Both the position numbers and the translations under genes were made by a program. The notes below the pieces were generated by a model that did not search any database, had not been told where the DNA came from, and worked only from the letters and a program-made list of their open reading frames with translations. From assembly GCA_031253835.1 (NCBI GenBank), contig JAIRVP010000074.1, positions 62,001-126,000 of the forward strand: DNA of 64,000 nt. Reading direction: 5' to 3'. This stretch comes from Burkholderia sp. (GTDB lineage: Bacteria; Pseudomonadota; Gammaproteobacteria; Burkholderiales; Burkholderiaceae). Below are positions 1-12,039 of this stretch, one piece after another (positions within the stretch are counted from its first letter, which is position 1; each line of letters starts with the position of its first letter).

Positions 1-1236
1 GCCGGCGTCATGGGCGGCGAGACCGTGCGTTGCCGGGACGAATGCGTTCGACACGGCCGCTGCTGCCGGCGCGGCAACGCTGCCGGCTGTCACGGCCATC
101 CCGGCCACGGCTGCGGCCGCCGTCATTGCCTGCGTTGCATCGGCCGACTCCGCGCCACCGAGGGTGGCCCATTGCGCGGTGCTGGCCTCGATCGAACGCA
201 GCGTATCGTGAACGCTCGGCGCCGGCGTGATCGGCGCGGCGGGCTTTTCCGTCCATGCATAGAGCGGCGCACGCGCCGGCGTCGGCGGCGCGGGACGGCG
301 TCGTGCCGCGTCCGGCGACACGCCGCCTGCAGCGGCCGTTCCGGGGGCCGGGCGTACCGGCGGGCGCTGCGGCTGCGCGCCGGCCGGGCGCGGCGTGACC
401 GTCGCACGCGGCGGCGTCTGCTTCAGCGCAGCGGTGGCCGGCCGCGCGGCAGTCGGCCGCGGCCGGACGGGTTCGAACCCGACAGGAAGCGGGGCCGGAT
501 CGGGGCGCGGCACTTGCGAGTTCGCCGCCGCGCGCGCGAGGCTCGCGGTGCTGCCGGTCGTGGGCGGCGGCATCGCGCTGGTCGGGATCGGCGCGGGCGG
601 CGCCACCGGCGTGCGCTGCGGTGCGGTCGGCTTCAGCCAGCCCGACGGCGCGACAGGTTCCGTCTGCGGCCGCGGCGGCGTCGTGCTGCGCGGCTTCGGC
701 CGCGCCTGCGGATCGGGTTTCCACAGCGTCGGGCGCGAATACCGGCCGTTCTGGCGCGGCGCCATCGAGTTGACGGTGTGCGCGGTGGTCGGCTGCACGA
801 TGTCGTCGTCGCGATGCAGCGCGCTGCGCGGCAGGTCGGCGATCCCGCGCGCGTCGTCGTCGCCGCCGTCGCGCGACAGCTTGACGCCGAACGACGTGTC
901 GACCCACGCGGCGAACTGCCGCCAGCCGATGCCGGTCAGCCAGGGCAACCCGGCGAAGAACAGGACGACCATCGCGACCGGCGTGCCGATCGGGCCGAGT
1001 ACGTGGGCGAAGCCTGCCGAGAACGCATGGCCGAGCGCGTTCGTGTCGGGGCCCGACAGCGGGCTCGTCAGCGTGCAGCTTGCAACGAATACCGCGGCGA
1101 AGCCGAGCCACAGGCGGATCGAGCCGCGGCCGGCGAGGCCGCCGCCGCCGGGCAGCATCGCCTGCACGAGACGCCAGAAGAGAAGGAGGAACCAGACGGC
1201 GGAGATGCCGAACCAGCCGAAGACAACCGTGTGCAT
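1..1236 (-). CDS. ftsK: Probable DNA translocase FtsK, N-terminal part (runs off left edge)
   Basis: The minus-strand frame stays open for 412 codons from an ATG at 1236 to the window edge. It begins with hydrophobic segments at about residues 5-24, 43-60 and 80-100, the last followed by GIGWRQFAAW, which resembles the end of the FtsK four-helix membrane domain. A very long Pro/Ala/Arg-rich linker follows from about residue 140, as in FtsK, where it joins the membrane anchor to the DNA motor. The RecA-like motor and gamma domain would lie outside the window, so the assignment rests on architecture and domain resemblance. FtsK moves chromosome termini at the division septum. Only three of the usual four membrane helices are visible. 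Other membrane proteins with Pro-rich tails are possible. Confidence 0.6.
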   Translation of the reverse strand, partial: MHTVVFGWFGISAVWFLLLFWRLVQAMLPGGGGLAGRGSIRLWLGFAAVFVASCTLTSPLSGPDTNALGHAFSAGFAHVLGPIGTPVAMVVLFFAGLPWLTGIGWRQFAAWVDTSFGVKLSRDGGDDDARGIADLPRSALHRDDDIVQPTTAHTVNSMAPRQNGRYSRPTLWKPDPQARPKPRSTTPPRPQTEPVAPSGWLKPTAPQRTPVAPPAPIPTSAMPPPTTGSTASLARAAANSQVPRPDPAPLPVGFEPVRPRPTAARPATAALKQTPPRATVTPRPAGAQPQRPPVRPAPGTAAAGGVSPDAARRRPAPPTPARAPLYAWTEKPAAPITPAPSVHDTLRSIEASTAQWATLGGAESADATQAMTAAAAVAGMAVTAGSVAAPAAAAVSNAFVPATHGLAAHDAG

Positions 1237-1315
1237 GCTTTGAAACAGGAGTGGGGCGGGGCGCGCGAGGCGCGACCCGCCGAGTTTAACCGGCCGGCGA
1301 ACAAGATTCTCGGGT

Positions 1316-1336
1316 GGCGTGAATGCGTTTCACGCC
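1316..1336 (-). terminator. Small inverted repeat after the META-domain gene
   Basis: Perfect 8-bp arms (1316-1323 and 1329-1336) with a 5-nt loop lie about 80 nt past the stop of the META lipoprotein gene and upstream of ftsK. There is no T tract, so termination is only a guess. Confidence 0.3.
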
Positions 1337-1413
1337 GTGCGGCATGTGCGTCCGGCACATGCGCGCGACACGCGACGCGAAGGCGGTCGGCCGGCCTTCG
1401 CGTGCGCGGTGCA

Positions 1414-1959
1414 TCAGGGGCTCCGGTGCGTGAAAGTGAGCGTTGCGCCGGCGGCGGTCACGATCTGCAGTTGCTGCGGCTCGCGCATCTGCACGCCGGT
1501 CTTGTCGACGTGCGCAAGCGCGTCGAGGTACGCGTGCTCGAGCTGGCCGCCGAGCGAATTCGGGCAGGCCATCCGCGTGCCGGCGAGCGGCCCGAAGCTC
1601 AGCAGCCCGTTCTTGATGGCGTAGGTGCCCATGTAGCGGTTGCAGCCCGAGAACCCGCTCGCGCGCCGGATGCCCGATTCGGTCGACAGCGCGAGCTTGA
1701 TCGGCTCGCCGTTGTCGCCGTGCGGGATCGCGCGTTGCGTGCCGTCGGCGTTCACCCAGCTGGTGAGTTCCCAGCTGGTGTCGTCGAGCAGCTGGACGGC
1801 GGCCGGGTTGTACGGATCGGGGGCGGGGGCGGCGGAATCGGGATGGGTCGGCATCGCGCAGGCAGCGAGAAGCGTGGCAAGCGTCAGCGCGCAGAGCGGC
1901 GCGCGCAACGGGCGAAGCAGGCCGGTGCGTGCGCGTGCGGCTGCGGACAAGTGGGACAT
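1414..1959 (-). CDS. META-domain (HslJ-like) outer-membrane lipoprotein
   Basis: 181 residues. A basic N-terminus and hydrophobic stretch end in LLAAC, a lipobox with the lipidated cysteine at residue 34, so an envelope lipoprotein is expected. The remainder resembles the META domain of HslJ: a TSWELTSW strand near residue 60, then FSGCNRYMGTY and a TRMACP segment, the two cysteines that are conserved in this family. HslJ of E. coli is linked to novobiocin resistance, but the molecular role of META proteins is not settled. It is a single gene, divergent from purT and upstream of ftsK on the same strand. Confidence 0.85.
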   Translation of the reverse strand: MSHLSAAARARTGLLRPLRAPLCALTLATLLAACAMPTHPDSAAPAPDPYNPAAVQLLDDTSWELTSWVNADGTQRAIPHGDNGEPIKLALSTESGIRRASGFSGCNRYMGTYAIKNGLLSFGPLAGTRMACPNSLGGQLEHAYLDALAHVDKTGVQMREPQQLQIVTAAGATLTFTHRSP

Positions 1960-2171
1960 GAGCCTCGTTCCTCATCGGATTCTGATCAAGGCGTAAGAGT
2001 AACGCACCCGCCCCGCGGCAGGCGAGCCGACACTTCACGCATGAAAACGTTCGCAGCCCGTCTGGGTGCCGTGCGCGGTCGGGCACCGGCGGTCGAAACG
2101 GCCAAAACCGGCGTCATCGCGCGTGTTAACATCGGAGCCGTTTTCGTCCTCCACCAGAAGCGGGAAATCAC

Positions 2172-3386
2172 ATGCAGATCGGTCAGCGGCTCGGTACGCC
2201 GCTCTCACCCTCGGCCACGCGCGTCATGCTGCTCGGCGCCGGCGAGCTCGGCAAGGAAGTCATCATCGCGTTGCAGCGCCTCGGTGTCGAAGTCATCGCG
2301 GTCGACCGCTATCCGGACGCGCCGGGCCACCAGGTCGCGCATCGCGCGCACGTGATCGACATGACGGACGCCGCCGCGCTGCGCGCGATCGTCGAGGCCG
2401 AGCGTCCGCACCTGATCGTCCCCGAGATCGAGGCGATCGCCACCGACGCGCTCGCGGCGATCGAGGCGGCCGGTCTTGCCGAGGTGATCCCGACCGCGCG
2501 GGCGACGCAGCTCACGATGAACCGCGAAGGGATCCGCCGGCTCGCGGCCGAGGAGCTCGGCCTGCCGACGTCGCCGTATGCGTTCGCGGATTCGTTCGAG
2601 GCGTTCAGCGCGGCCGTCGCGAAGATCGGCATGCCGTGCGTCGTGAAGCCCGTGATGTCGTCGTCGGGCAAGGGGCAGTCGGTCGTGAAGACCGACGCCG
2701 ACGTGCAGGCCGCGTGGGACTACGCGATGGCGGGCGGGCGTGTGAACCACGGCCGCGTGATCGTCGAGGGCTTCATCGATTTCGACTACGAGATCACGCA
2801 GCTGACCGTGCGCGCGATCGATCCGGCGACGCTCGCCACACGCACCTACTTCTGCGAGCCGGTCGGCCACGTGCAGGTCGCGGGCGACTACGTCGAATCG
2901 TGGCAGCCGCAGCCGATGAGCGCGGCGGCGCTCGAGAAGTCGCGCGAGATCGCGCACAAGGTCACCGAGGCGCTCGGCGGGCGCGGGCTGTTCGGCGTCG
3001 AGCTGTTCGTGCGCGGCGACGACGTGTGGTTCTCGGAAGTGAGCCCGCGGCCGCACGATACGGGCCTCGTCACGCTCGCATCGCAGCGCCAGTCGGAATT
3101 CGAGCTGCACGCGCGCGCGATTCTGGGGCTGCCGGTCGATCCGGCGCTCGGGACGCCGGCCGCGTCGGCCGTGATTTACGGCGGGCTCGACGAGCGCGGG
3201 ATCGCGTTCGAAGGTGTGCGTGACGCGCTCGCCGTGCCGGGCGCCGACCTGCGCCTGTTCGGCAAGCCGGAAAGTTTTGCGAAGCGGCGCATGGGCGTCG
3301 CGCTGGCGACCGGCGCGACCGTCGACGAAGCCCGCGAACGCGCGAAGCGCGCCGCCGCGGCCGTCCGGCCCGTGTCGGCCCGCTGA
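2172..3386 (+). CDS. purT: Formate-dependent phosphoribosylglycinamide formyltransferase PurT
   Basis: 404 residues, the usual PurT length. PurT makes formylglycinamide ribonucleotide from GAR, formate and ATP, an alternative to the folate-dependent PurN step of purine synthesis. The N-terminal Rossmann-like part has VMLLGAGELGKEV (about residues 18-30). An ATP-grasp domain follows, with SSSGKGQS near residue 165 and the metal-binding EVSPRPHDTG near residue 290. The start ATG at 2172 follows a purine-rich stretch (agaagcggg). A small lipoprotein gene follows 17 nt downstream and is probably co-transcribed. Confidence 0.96.
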   Translation: MQIGQRLGTPLSPSATRVMLLGAGELGKEVIIALQRLGVEVIAVDRYPDAPGHQVAHRAHVIDMTDAAALRAIVEAERPHLIVPEIEAIATDALAAIEAAGLAEVIPTARATQLTMNREGIRRLAAEELGLPTSPYAFADSFEAFSAAVAKIGMPCVVKPVMSSSGKGQSVVKTDADVQAAWDYAMAGGRVNHGRVIVEGFIDFDYEITQLTVRAIDPATLATRTYFCEPVGHVQVAGDYVESWQPQPMSAAALEKSREIAHKVTEALGGRGLFGVELFVRGDDVWFSEVSPRPHDTGLVTLASQRQSEFELHARAILGLPVDPALGTPAASAVIYGGLDERGIAFEGVRDALAVPGADLRLFGKPESFAKRRMGVALATGATVDEARERAKRAAAAVRPVSAR

Positions 3387-3403
3387 CGGACGAGGAGAGG
3401 ACG

Positions 3404-3589
3404 ATGGTGTCGAGGTGGTTGCGTATCGGAAAGCTGGGCGTCGCGCTGGCGCTTGTCGCGAGCCTCGCGGGTTGCGGCCTCGCGGCCGCGCCGTGCCGGG
3501 TGGCGTCGGCCGGGCTCAAGATCGTGCCGCTCGTCGGCCACGTCGCAGCGGCGCCGACCGATGCGTGCGCCGACGTCATCGACCCCTGA
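3404..3589 (+). CDS. Small lipoprotein of unknown function
   Basis: 61 residues with a strong Shine-Dalgarno (gaggagagg) before the ATG. A basic N-terminus, a hydrophobic core and LAGC give a lipobox with the cysteine at residue 24. The mature part is only about 37 residues and holds two further cysteines (PCRVAS and DACADVIDP) that could form a disulphide. It sits 17 nt after purT. I know of no characterised function. Small lipoproteins of this kind recur in Burkholderia genomes. Confidence 0.75.
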   Translation: MVSRWLRIGKLGVALALVASLAGCGLAAAPCRVASAGLKIVPLVGHVAAAPTDACADVIDP

Positions 3590-3678
3590 TCCCGATACGC
3601 GACTCGATTCCCTGCCAACAACAAATAACCGCGCGCCCCGCGAGGGCGCGCTTCCACCCGTCTCGTGAGAGGACCTGC

Positions 3679-4059
3679 ATGATTCGCCAAACCCTCGCCG
3701 CGCTCGCGCTTGCCGGCACCGCCGTTTCCGTCGCGCACGCCGCGCAACTGACCGTCGAGGAAATCGACGCCGATGCGCGCCAGCAGACCGTCTACCAGTG
3801 CGCGAACCAGAAGCAGCCCGTGCGCGTGTCGTACTGGCTCGCCGGCAACGGCCAGAGCTTCGCGCTCGTGCCGGTCAACGGGAAGCAGATGCTGTTCGTC
3901 GACACCGTGTCGGCGTCGGGCGCGCGCTACCAGGCCGGCCGCTATACGTGGTGGACGAAGGGCAAGGAAGCGACGCTGCGCGACGAGATCGCCGACCCGA
4001 AGTCGCCGCCGCTGCTCGGCGACTGCGTGCAGGTCGAGAAGAAAAAGAAGAAGGGCTGA
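3679..4059 (+). CDS. MliC-family (C-type lysozyme inhibitor-like) periplasmic protein
   Basis: 126 residues starting MIRQTLAALALAGTAVSVAHA, a clean Sec signal peptide cleaved after AHA near residue 21, with an AGAGGA ribosome site upstream. The mature protein has VYQC followed by a beta-rich YWLAGNGQSFALVPV section and a late GDC. This matches MliC/PliC proteins, whose two cysteines make a disulphide and which block C-type lysozyme. It lacks a lipobox, so it should be soluble periplasmic rather than lipid anchored. The tail is very lysine-rich (EKKKKKG). It lies 89 nt after the small lipoprotein gene. Confidence 0.75.
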   Translation: MIRQTLAALALAGTAVSVAHAAQLTVEEIDADARQQTVYQCANQKQPVRVSYWLAGNGQSFALVPVNGKQMLFVDTVSASGARYQAGRYTWWTKGKEATLRDEIADPKSPPLLGDCVQVEKKKKKG

Positions 4060-4512
4060 GCGCCGGGCGCGATCGCGGACCGTACGCGCGCGCATTGACC
4101 GGCTGCCGCGCCTGACCGCCCGGTACGCGGGCAGGCGGCGGGCGTCCGGATACGCTGTCCGCGATCGGACCCTCGATATTGCCTGCCGGCCGATCGGGAT
4201 AGCCCGATCGGGCCGTCCATCGCCCGCGCGGGCCCGTACCGGCCCGCCGCGCGAACCGCCGCTGTGGCCGTTCGCGGCGTTGTCACGGACAGATGGCCGC
4301 GCAGTGCTACAATACGGCCCTTTCCGCCGGCATTCGCGCCGAACGGAGTCCGCACGGCCTGGCGTCCAGCGTTCACATTGAACCGGTCCCAAGCGCCAGA
4401 GCGGCGCCGCGCGGCGCGCCGCGGCTCCGTCTATTTCCGAATTGTGATGAGCGCAGGCCCGGCTGGCCTGACGCACGATGTCCCCGCCGCGCCTTTTGAG
4501 CGAAACGCCACC
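4060..4512 (+). other. 453-bp non-coding stretch before rhlE (long leader)
   Basis: No convincing gene is present. A -10-like TACAAT at 4308-4313 would give rhlE a 5' leader of nearly 200 nt. The rhlE frame stays open upstream of 4513 and contains another ATG at 4447, but the conserved helicase N-terminus begins only after 4513. Confidence 0.5.
4308..4313 (+). promoter_or_regulatory. Candidate -10 element for rhlE
   Basis: TACAAT, a hexamer that recurs ahead of other genes in this window. No -35 match stands 16-18 nt upstream; the nearest TTGTCA (4280-4285) is 22 nt away. A position only, not a proven promoter. Confidence 0.35.
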
Positions 4513-6006
4513 ATGTCCGATTCTGTCGCCAAGCCCGTCGACGCAACCTTCGATCAATTCGGCCTTGCCGCCGATATCCTGAAAGCCATTGCGGAGCAGG
4601 GCTATACGACGCCGACGCCGATCCAGGCGCAGGCCATTCCGGTCGTGCTCGCCGGCCGCGACGTCATGGGCGCCGCGCAAACGGGTACCGGCAAGACCGC
4701 GAGCTTCTCGCTGCCGATCATCCAGCGCCTGCTGCCGCAGGCCAACACGAGCGCGTCACCGGCGCGCCACCCCGTGCGTGCGCTGATCCTCACGCCGACC
4801 CGCGAACTCGCCGACCAGGTCGCCGCGAACGTGCACGCGTATGCGAAGCACACGCCGCTGCGCAGCGCGGTCGTGTTCGGCGGCGTCGACATGAACCCGC
4901 AGTCGGCCGAGCTGCGCCGCGGCGTCGAGATCCTGATCGCGACGCCGGGCCGCCTGCTCGACCACGTGCAGCAAAAGACGGCGAACCTCGGCCAGGTGCA
5001 GATCCTCGTGCTCGACGAAGCCGACCGGATGCTCGACATGGGCTTCCTGCCCGATCTGCAGCGCATCCTGAACCTGCTGCCGAAGGACCGTCAGACGCTG
5101 CTGTTTTCGGCCACGTTCTCGGGCGAAATCAAGAAGCTCGCGTCGACTTACCTGCGCAACCCGCAGACGATCGAGGTCGCGCGCAGCAACTCGACGAACG
5201 CGAACGTCACGCAGATCGTCTACGACGTCGCCGAAGGCGACAAGCAGGCGGCCGTCGTGCAGCTGCTGCGCGATCGCGGCCTGAAGCAGGTGATCGTGTT
5301 CTGCAACAGCAAGATCGGCGCGAGCCGCCTCGCGCGCAATCTCGAGCGCGACGGCGTGGTCGCGTCGGCGATTCACGGTGACAAGACGCAGATCGAGCGG
5401 ATGCAGGCGCTCGACGCGTTCAAGCGCGGCGAGATCGAGGCGCTGGTCGCGACCGACGTGGCCGCGCGCGGCCTCGACATCGCCGAGCTGCCGGCCGTGA
5501 TCAACTTCGACCTGCCGTTCAGCGCGGAAGACTACGTGCACCGGATCGGCCGGACCGGCCGTGCGGGGGCGACGGGCGACGCGCTGTCGCTGTGCAGCCC
5601 GAACGAGCGCAAGCAGCTTGCCGATATCGAGAAGCTGATCAAGCGTCCGCTCGAAATGCAGACGCTCGCGCTCGACAAGCCGGCGCGCCATCGTCACGAC
5701 GAGCGCGGCGGTGACCGTGGCGGCGATCGCCACGGCGAACGCGGTGGCGAACGGGGCGGTCGCCGCGATCGCGACGAGCATCGCGGTGCGTCGGGACACC
5801 GGTCGGCCGGTGCCGAGCGCGGTGGTCGTCCCCGTCGTCACGAAGCGCCGGTCGACGATTTCTTCCTGAAGCCGTACGAGCCGTCGGCGCCGGCGAAGCA
5901 GGCGGACGACGCGCAGCCCGCGCAGCAGCCCGAGAAGAAAGGGCCGAAGCGTCAGGTTGCGGCGCTGCTCGGCGGGTTCGGGATGCCGCGCAAGCCGTCG
6001 GCGTAA
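4513..6006 (+). CDS. rhlE: DEAD-box ATP-dependent RNA helicase RhlE
   Basis: 497 residues from the ATG at 4513, where the conserved FDQFGLAADILKAI (Q-motif region) begins. DEAD-box motifs appear in order: AQTGTGKT (I), PTRELADQ (Ia), TPGRLLDH (Ib), LDEADRMLDMGF (II), SATFS (III), VIVFCNSK (IV), VATDVAARGLDI (V) and HRIGRTGRAG (VI). The C-terminal hundred residues are a basic Arg/Gly/His-rich tail (ERGGDRGG-type repeats) typical of RhlE, likely to bind RNA without sequence preference. RhlE-type helicases remodel ribosomal precursors and assist RNA decay. A strong terminator follows. Confidence 0.93.
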   Translation: MSDSVAKPVDATFDQFGLAADILKAIAEQGYTTPTPIQAQAIPVVLAGRDVMGAAQTGTGKTASFSLPIIQRLLPQANTSASPARHPVRALILTPTRELADQVAANVHAYAKHTPLRSAVVFGGVDMNPQSAELRRGVEILIATPGRLLDHVQQKTANLGQVQILVLDEADRMLDMGFLPDLQRILNLLPKDRQTLLFSATFSGEIKKLASTYLRNPQTIEVARSNSTNANVTQIVYDVAEGDKQAAVVQLLRDRGLKQVIVFCNSKIGASRLARNLERDGVVASAIHGDKTQIERMQALDAFKRGEIEALVATDVAARGLDIAELPAVINFDLPFSAEDYVHRIGRTGRAGATGDALSLCSPNERKQLADIEKLIKRPLEMQTLALDKPARHRHDERGGDRGGDRHGERGGERGGRRDRDEHRGASGHRSAGAERGGRPRRHEAPVDDFFLKPYEPSAPAKQADDAQPAQQPEKKGPKRQVAALLGGFGMPRKPSA

Positions 6007-6053
6007 CCGGACGGTTCAAGCGGTCGAGGCGGTGTGCGAACACTGCCGCGGAA

Positions 6054-6086
6054 ACGGGTGCATGCGATGAGCATGTGCCCGTTTTT
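6054..6086 (+). terminator. Intrinsic terminator of rhlE
   Basis: A 12-bp stem (6054-6065 with 6071-6082, two G-U wobbles), 5-nt loop, then five T residues, 48 nt past the rhlE stop codon. Confidence 0.85.
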
Positions 6087-6233
6087 CATTGGGCGACGCG
6101 ATCGGGCCGGGGCGTGCGCGGGAGGGCGATTGCTGGCCGCGCGGGGCAGGAGGATTGCGATGCCGTGTCGGCGGCGCGCATGGCGCTCGGGCTTCCGTCA
6201 CGGATTCATGCGATCGGGTTCGACGCTGATGGA

Positions 6234-6269
6234 GGCAGGAACGCGGCCGGTACGAGGCGCGTTCCTGCC
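6234..6269 (-). terminator. Perfect inverted repeat just past gluQ
   Basis: Exact 12-bp arms (6234-6245 and 6258-6269) around a 12-nt loop, ending 7 nt beyond the gluQ stop codon. There is no T tract on either side, so it may protect the 3' end or act as a factor-dependent stop rather than a classical terminator. Confidence 0.45.
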
Positions 6270-6275
6270 AGCGAT

Positions 6276-7169
6276 TCAACCGGCGCGAGGCCCGAAGCGA
6301 CGTGCCCACGCGTCGGTGGCGGTCGCGTAGAACGCGTCCATCGTCCGGCTCGACAGATCGCCCTCGTCCGACAGGCCGAGATGCGCGGCCGCGGCCAGCA
6401 GTGCCGGCAGCGGATCGTCGCGTTGGAGCGCGGTCGCGCCCGTCTGCTTGCTGAGTTTCTCGCCGTTTGCGTCGACGACGACAGGCACGTGCAGATACCG
6501 GGGCGTCGGCACGCCGAGGCAGTGTTGCAGATGGATCTGGCGCGCGGTCGAATCGAGCAGGTCGGCGCCGCGCACGACATGCGTGATGCGTGCGTCGGCA
6601 TCGTCGACGACGACCGCGAGCTGATAGGCCCATTGGCCGTCCGCGCGCTTCAGCACGAAATCGCCGACTTCGGTCGCGAGGTTCTGCGATTGCGCGTGCT
6701 GCCAGCGGTCGTCGAACGTGACGATCGCGTCGTCGCCGTCGGGCACGCGCAGCCGCCACGCGCGCGCGGGCTTGCCGTGCAGGCCGGTGCGGCAGGTGCC
6801 CGGATACGCGAGCGTCGTGTGGCGCTCGTGGGCGGCGCGCAGCGAATCGGCGATTTCCTTGCGCGTGCAGCCGCACGGGTAGGCGAACCCCGCCGCGACG
6901 AGCTGCTCGAGCGCGGCCGTGTAGGCCGCATCGCGCGTGCTTTGCCATACGGGCGGTGCGTCGGGCGTCATGCCGAAATGCGCGAGCGTCGCGAGGATGT
7001 CGTCGGCCGCGCCGGGTACCGTGCGCGGGCCGTCGAGATCCTCGATGCGCACGAGCCACGTGCCGCCGTGTGCGCGCGCATCGAGCCAGCTCGCGAGCGC
7101 GCCGACCAGCGAGCCGAAGTGCAGCGGGCCGGTAGGCGACGGCGCGAAGCGGCCGCGATAGCCGTTCAT
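6276..7169 (-). CDS. gluQ: Glutamyl-queuosine tRNA(Asp) synthetase GluQ
   Basis: 297 residues, a truncated GluRS paralogue lacking the anticodon-binding domain. It transfers glutamate onto queuosine 34 of tRNA-Asp. The class I signature is FAPSPTGPLHFGSL at the N-terminus. A zinc site is suggested by PCGCTRKE (about 100-107) and the later YPGTC. The KMSKS-like loop is EKLSKQTGA near residue 235. It is on the minus strand, 19 nt downstream of trhO, also a tRNA wobble-position modification gene, so the two probably form one transcript. Confidence 0.94.
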   Translation of the reverse strand: MNGYRGRFAPSPTGPLHFGSLVGALASWLDARAHGGTWLVRIEDLDGPRTVPGAADDILATLAHFGMTPDAPPVWQSTRDAAYTAALEQLVAAGFAYPCGCTRKEIADSLRAAHERHTTLAYPGTCRTGLHGKPARAWRLRVPDGDDAIVTFDDRWQHAQSQNLATEVGDFVLKRADGQWAYQLAVVVDDADARITHVVRGADLLDSTARQIHLQHCLGVPTPRYLHVPVVVDANGEKLSKQTGATALQRDDPLPALLAAAAHLGLSDEGDLSSRTMDAFYATATDAWARRFGPRAG

Positions 7170-7188
7170 CGGGACGCGGGGCGCGCGC

Positions 7189-8043
7189 TTACGCGGCGCT
7201 GGCTGCCTGCGCGCAGGCCGGGCACGACTTGCCGGGCACGTAGCTCGGCGATTGTTGCGCTTCCGGCGTGACGACCGCGCGGCACGCGAAGCACGTGACG
7301 TTCTCGGTGGGCTGGAGTTGCGGGTTCAGCGCGGTGCGGTAGTCGAACACGAAGCAGTCGCCGTGGTAGTGCGCGCCGCCGACTTCCTCGAAATACTTCA
7401 GGATCCCGCCTTCGAGCTGGTACACGTTCTCGATGCCGATTTCCTTCATGTGGATCGCGGCCTTCTCGCAGCGGATGCCGCCCGTGCAGAACGACACGAC
7501 CGTCTTGCCTTCGAGGTCGGCGCGGTTCGCGTCGATCACTTCCGGGAATTCGCTGAACTTGTCGATCCGGTAGTCGAGCGCGTCGTCGAACGTGCCGACG
7601 TCGACTTCGAACGCATTGCGCGTGTCGAGCATCACGACCGGGCGGCCCGTGTCGTCATGGCCGCGGTCGAGCCACGTCTTCAGCGTCTGCGCGTCGACGA
7701 ACGGTGCGCGGCCGAGTTCCGGCTTGATCGCGGGCTTCTTCATCGTGATGATCTCGCGCTTCAGGCGCACGAGCATGCGGCGGAACGGCTGGGAGTCGGA
7801 CAGGCTTTCCTTGAACTGCAGCGTCGCGAACTTGCCTTCGAACAGCGGATCGTGGCGGAGGTACGCGATGAACGCGTCGGCGGCTTCGCGCGTGCCGGCG
7901 ATGAACAGGTTGATGCCTTCCGGCGCGAGCAGGATCGTGCCGCGCAGGCCGAGTTCGTTGCAGCGGGCGGTGACGAGCGGGCGCCATTGCTCGTTCGCGT
8001 CGAGCGACACGAAGTGGTAGGCGGCGAGGTTGACGATGGTCAT
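7189..8043 (-). CDS. trhO: tRNA uridine-34 hydroxylase TrhO (YceA family, rhodanese domain)
   Basis: 284 residues from the ATG at 8043 (MTIVNLAAYHF). The frame is open further upstream, but homology begins here. An N-terminal ferredoxin-like domain holds RGTILLAPEGIN. A rhodanese domain follows with the active-site loop SFCTGGIRCEKA, catalytic cysteine near residue 186. The C-terminus has CFAC and CPAC pairs that could bind zinc. TrhO makes 5-hydroxyuridine at tRNA position 34 in an oxygen-dependent reaction. No clear Shine-Dalgarno is seen. It is divergent from dnaE across a 216-bp gap. Confidence 0.93.
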   Translation of the reverse strand: MTIVNLAAYHFVSLDANEQWRPLVTARCNELGLRGTILLAPEGINLFIAGTREAADAFIAYLRHDPLFEGKFATLQFKESLSDSQPFRRMLVRLKREIITMKKPAIKPELGRAPFVDAQTLKTWLDRGHDDTGRPVVMLDTRNAFEVDVGTFDDALDYRIDKFSEFPEVIDANRADLEGKTVVSFCTGGIRCEKAAIHMKEIGIENVYQLEGGILKYFEEVGGAHYHGDCFVFDYRTALNPQLQPTENVTCFACRAVVTPEAQQSPSYVPGKSCPACAQAASAA

Positions 8044-8246
8044 GATGGTCCGACGGGAAAACGGCCGCACGGCGGCCCGCAAAAAAGGGTGCGAAGCCGG
8101 GGCGTTGATTCGAAAAACCGTATTATCCCGCAAACCGCGCGCGCATCGGCATCCGGCCGTTTGGCCAGCTGCGCGACGCGTCGCCGCGTGCATCGGCCGA
8201 ACGGCCGGCGCGGGCATTTTTTGGGCAGCCTGCGCGGCGGGGCGGC

Positions 8247-8252
8247 TACAAT
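8247..8252 (+). promoter_or_regulatory. -10 element placing dnaE transcription start at its ATG
   Basis: TACAAT ends 7 nt before the dnaE ATG at 8260. Normal spacing would put the transcription start on or one base before the start codon. The best -35 candidate, TTGGGC at 8221-8226, has a 20-nt spacer, so the promoter would lean on the -10. Confidence 0.5.
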
Positions 8253-8259
8253 AGCGCCC

Positions 8260-11787
<3,528 letters not shown>

Positions 11788-11819
11788 TCGCGCCCCGCTT
11801 CGACGGCTGTCGCAGCATG

Positions 11820-11863
11820 CGGCCCGTCGCATCGCCATCGTGCGGTGCGGCGGGCCGTTTTTT
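11820..11863 (+). terminator. Intrinsic terminator of dnaE
   Basis: CGGCCCG (11820-11826) pairs with CGGGCCG (11851-11857), with further pairing inside the loop, followed directly by a run of six T, 33 nt past the stop codon. Confidence 0.78.
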
Positions 11864-11884
11864 ACATCCGAGGGTAATCGGGTC

Positions 11885-11913
11885 TTGGGCTGGTCATCGG
11901 GACGCTATACAAT
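11885..11913 (+). promoter_or_regulatory. Sigma-70 promoter for the first LPS glycosyltransferase
   Basis: TTGGGC (11885-11890), a 17-nt spacer and TACAAT (11908-11913, within TATACAAT). It would start transcription near 11920, about 120 nt before the gene at 12040. Confidence 0.65.
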
Positions 11914-12039
11914 CCGGCGCTAGCCGCATGTACGCGGTGAAAAAACGGGGGCGGATCTGCGCGATGCGCGACACGACGGCCCCGGATCAGGATGCCGTGG
12001 AACGGCCCGTCGCGACGATAAAAAACTGACTGTCACCAC

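Noticed and set aside
395..1243. Plus-strand open frame of 282 codons near the left edge
   Set aside because: It is antisense to the FtsK-like gene, whose membrane helices and Pro-rich linker make better protein sense; the plus-strand frame has no coherent domain.
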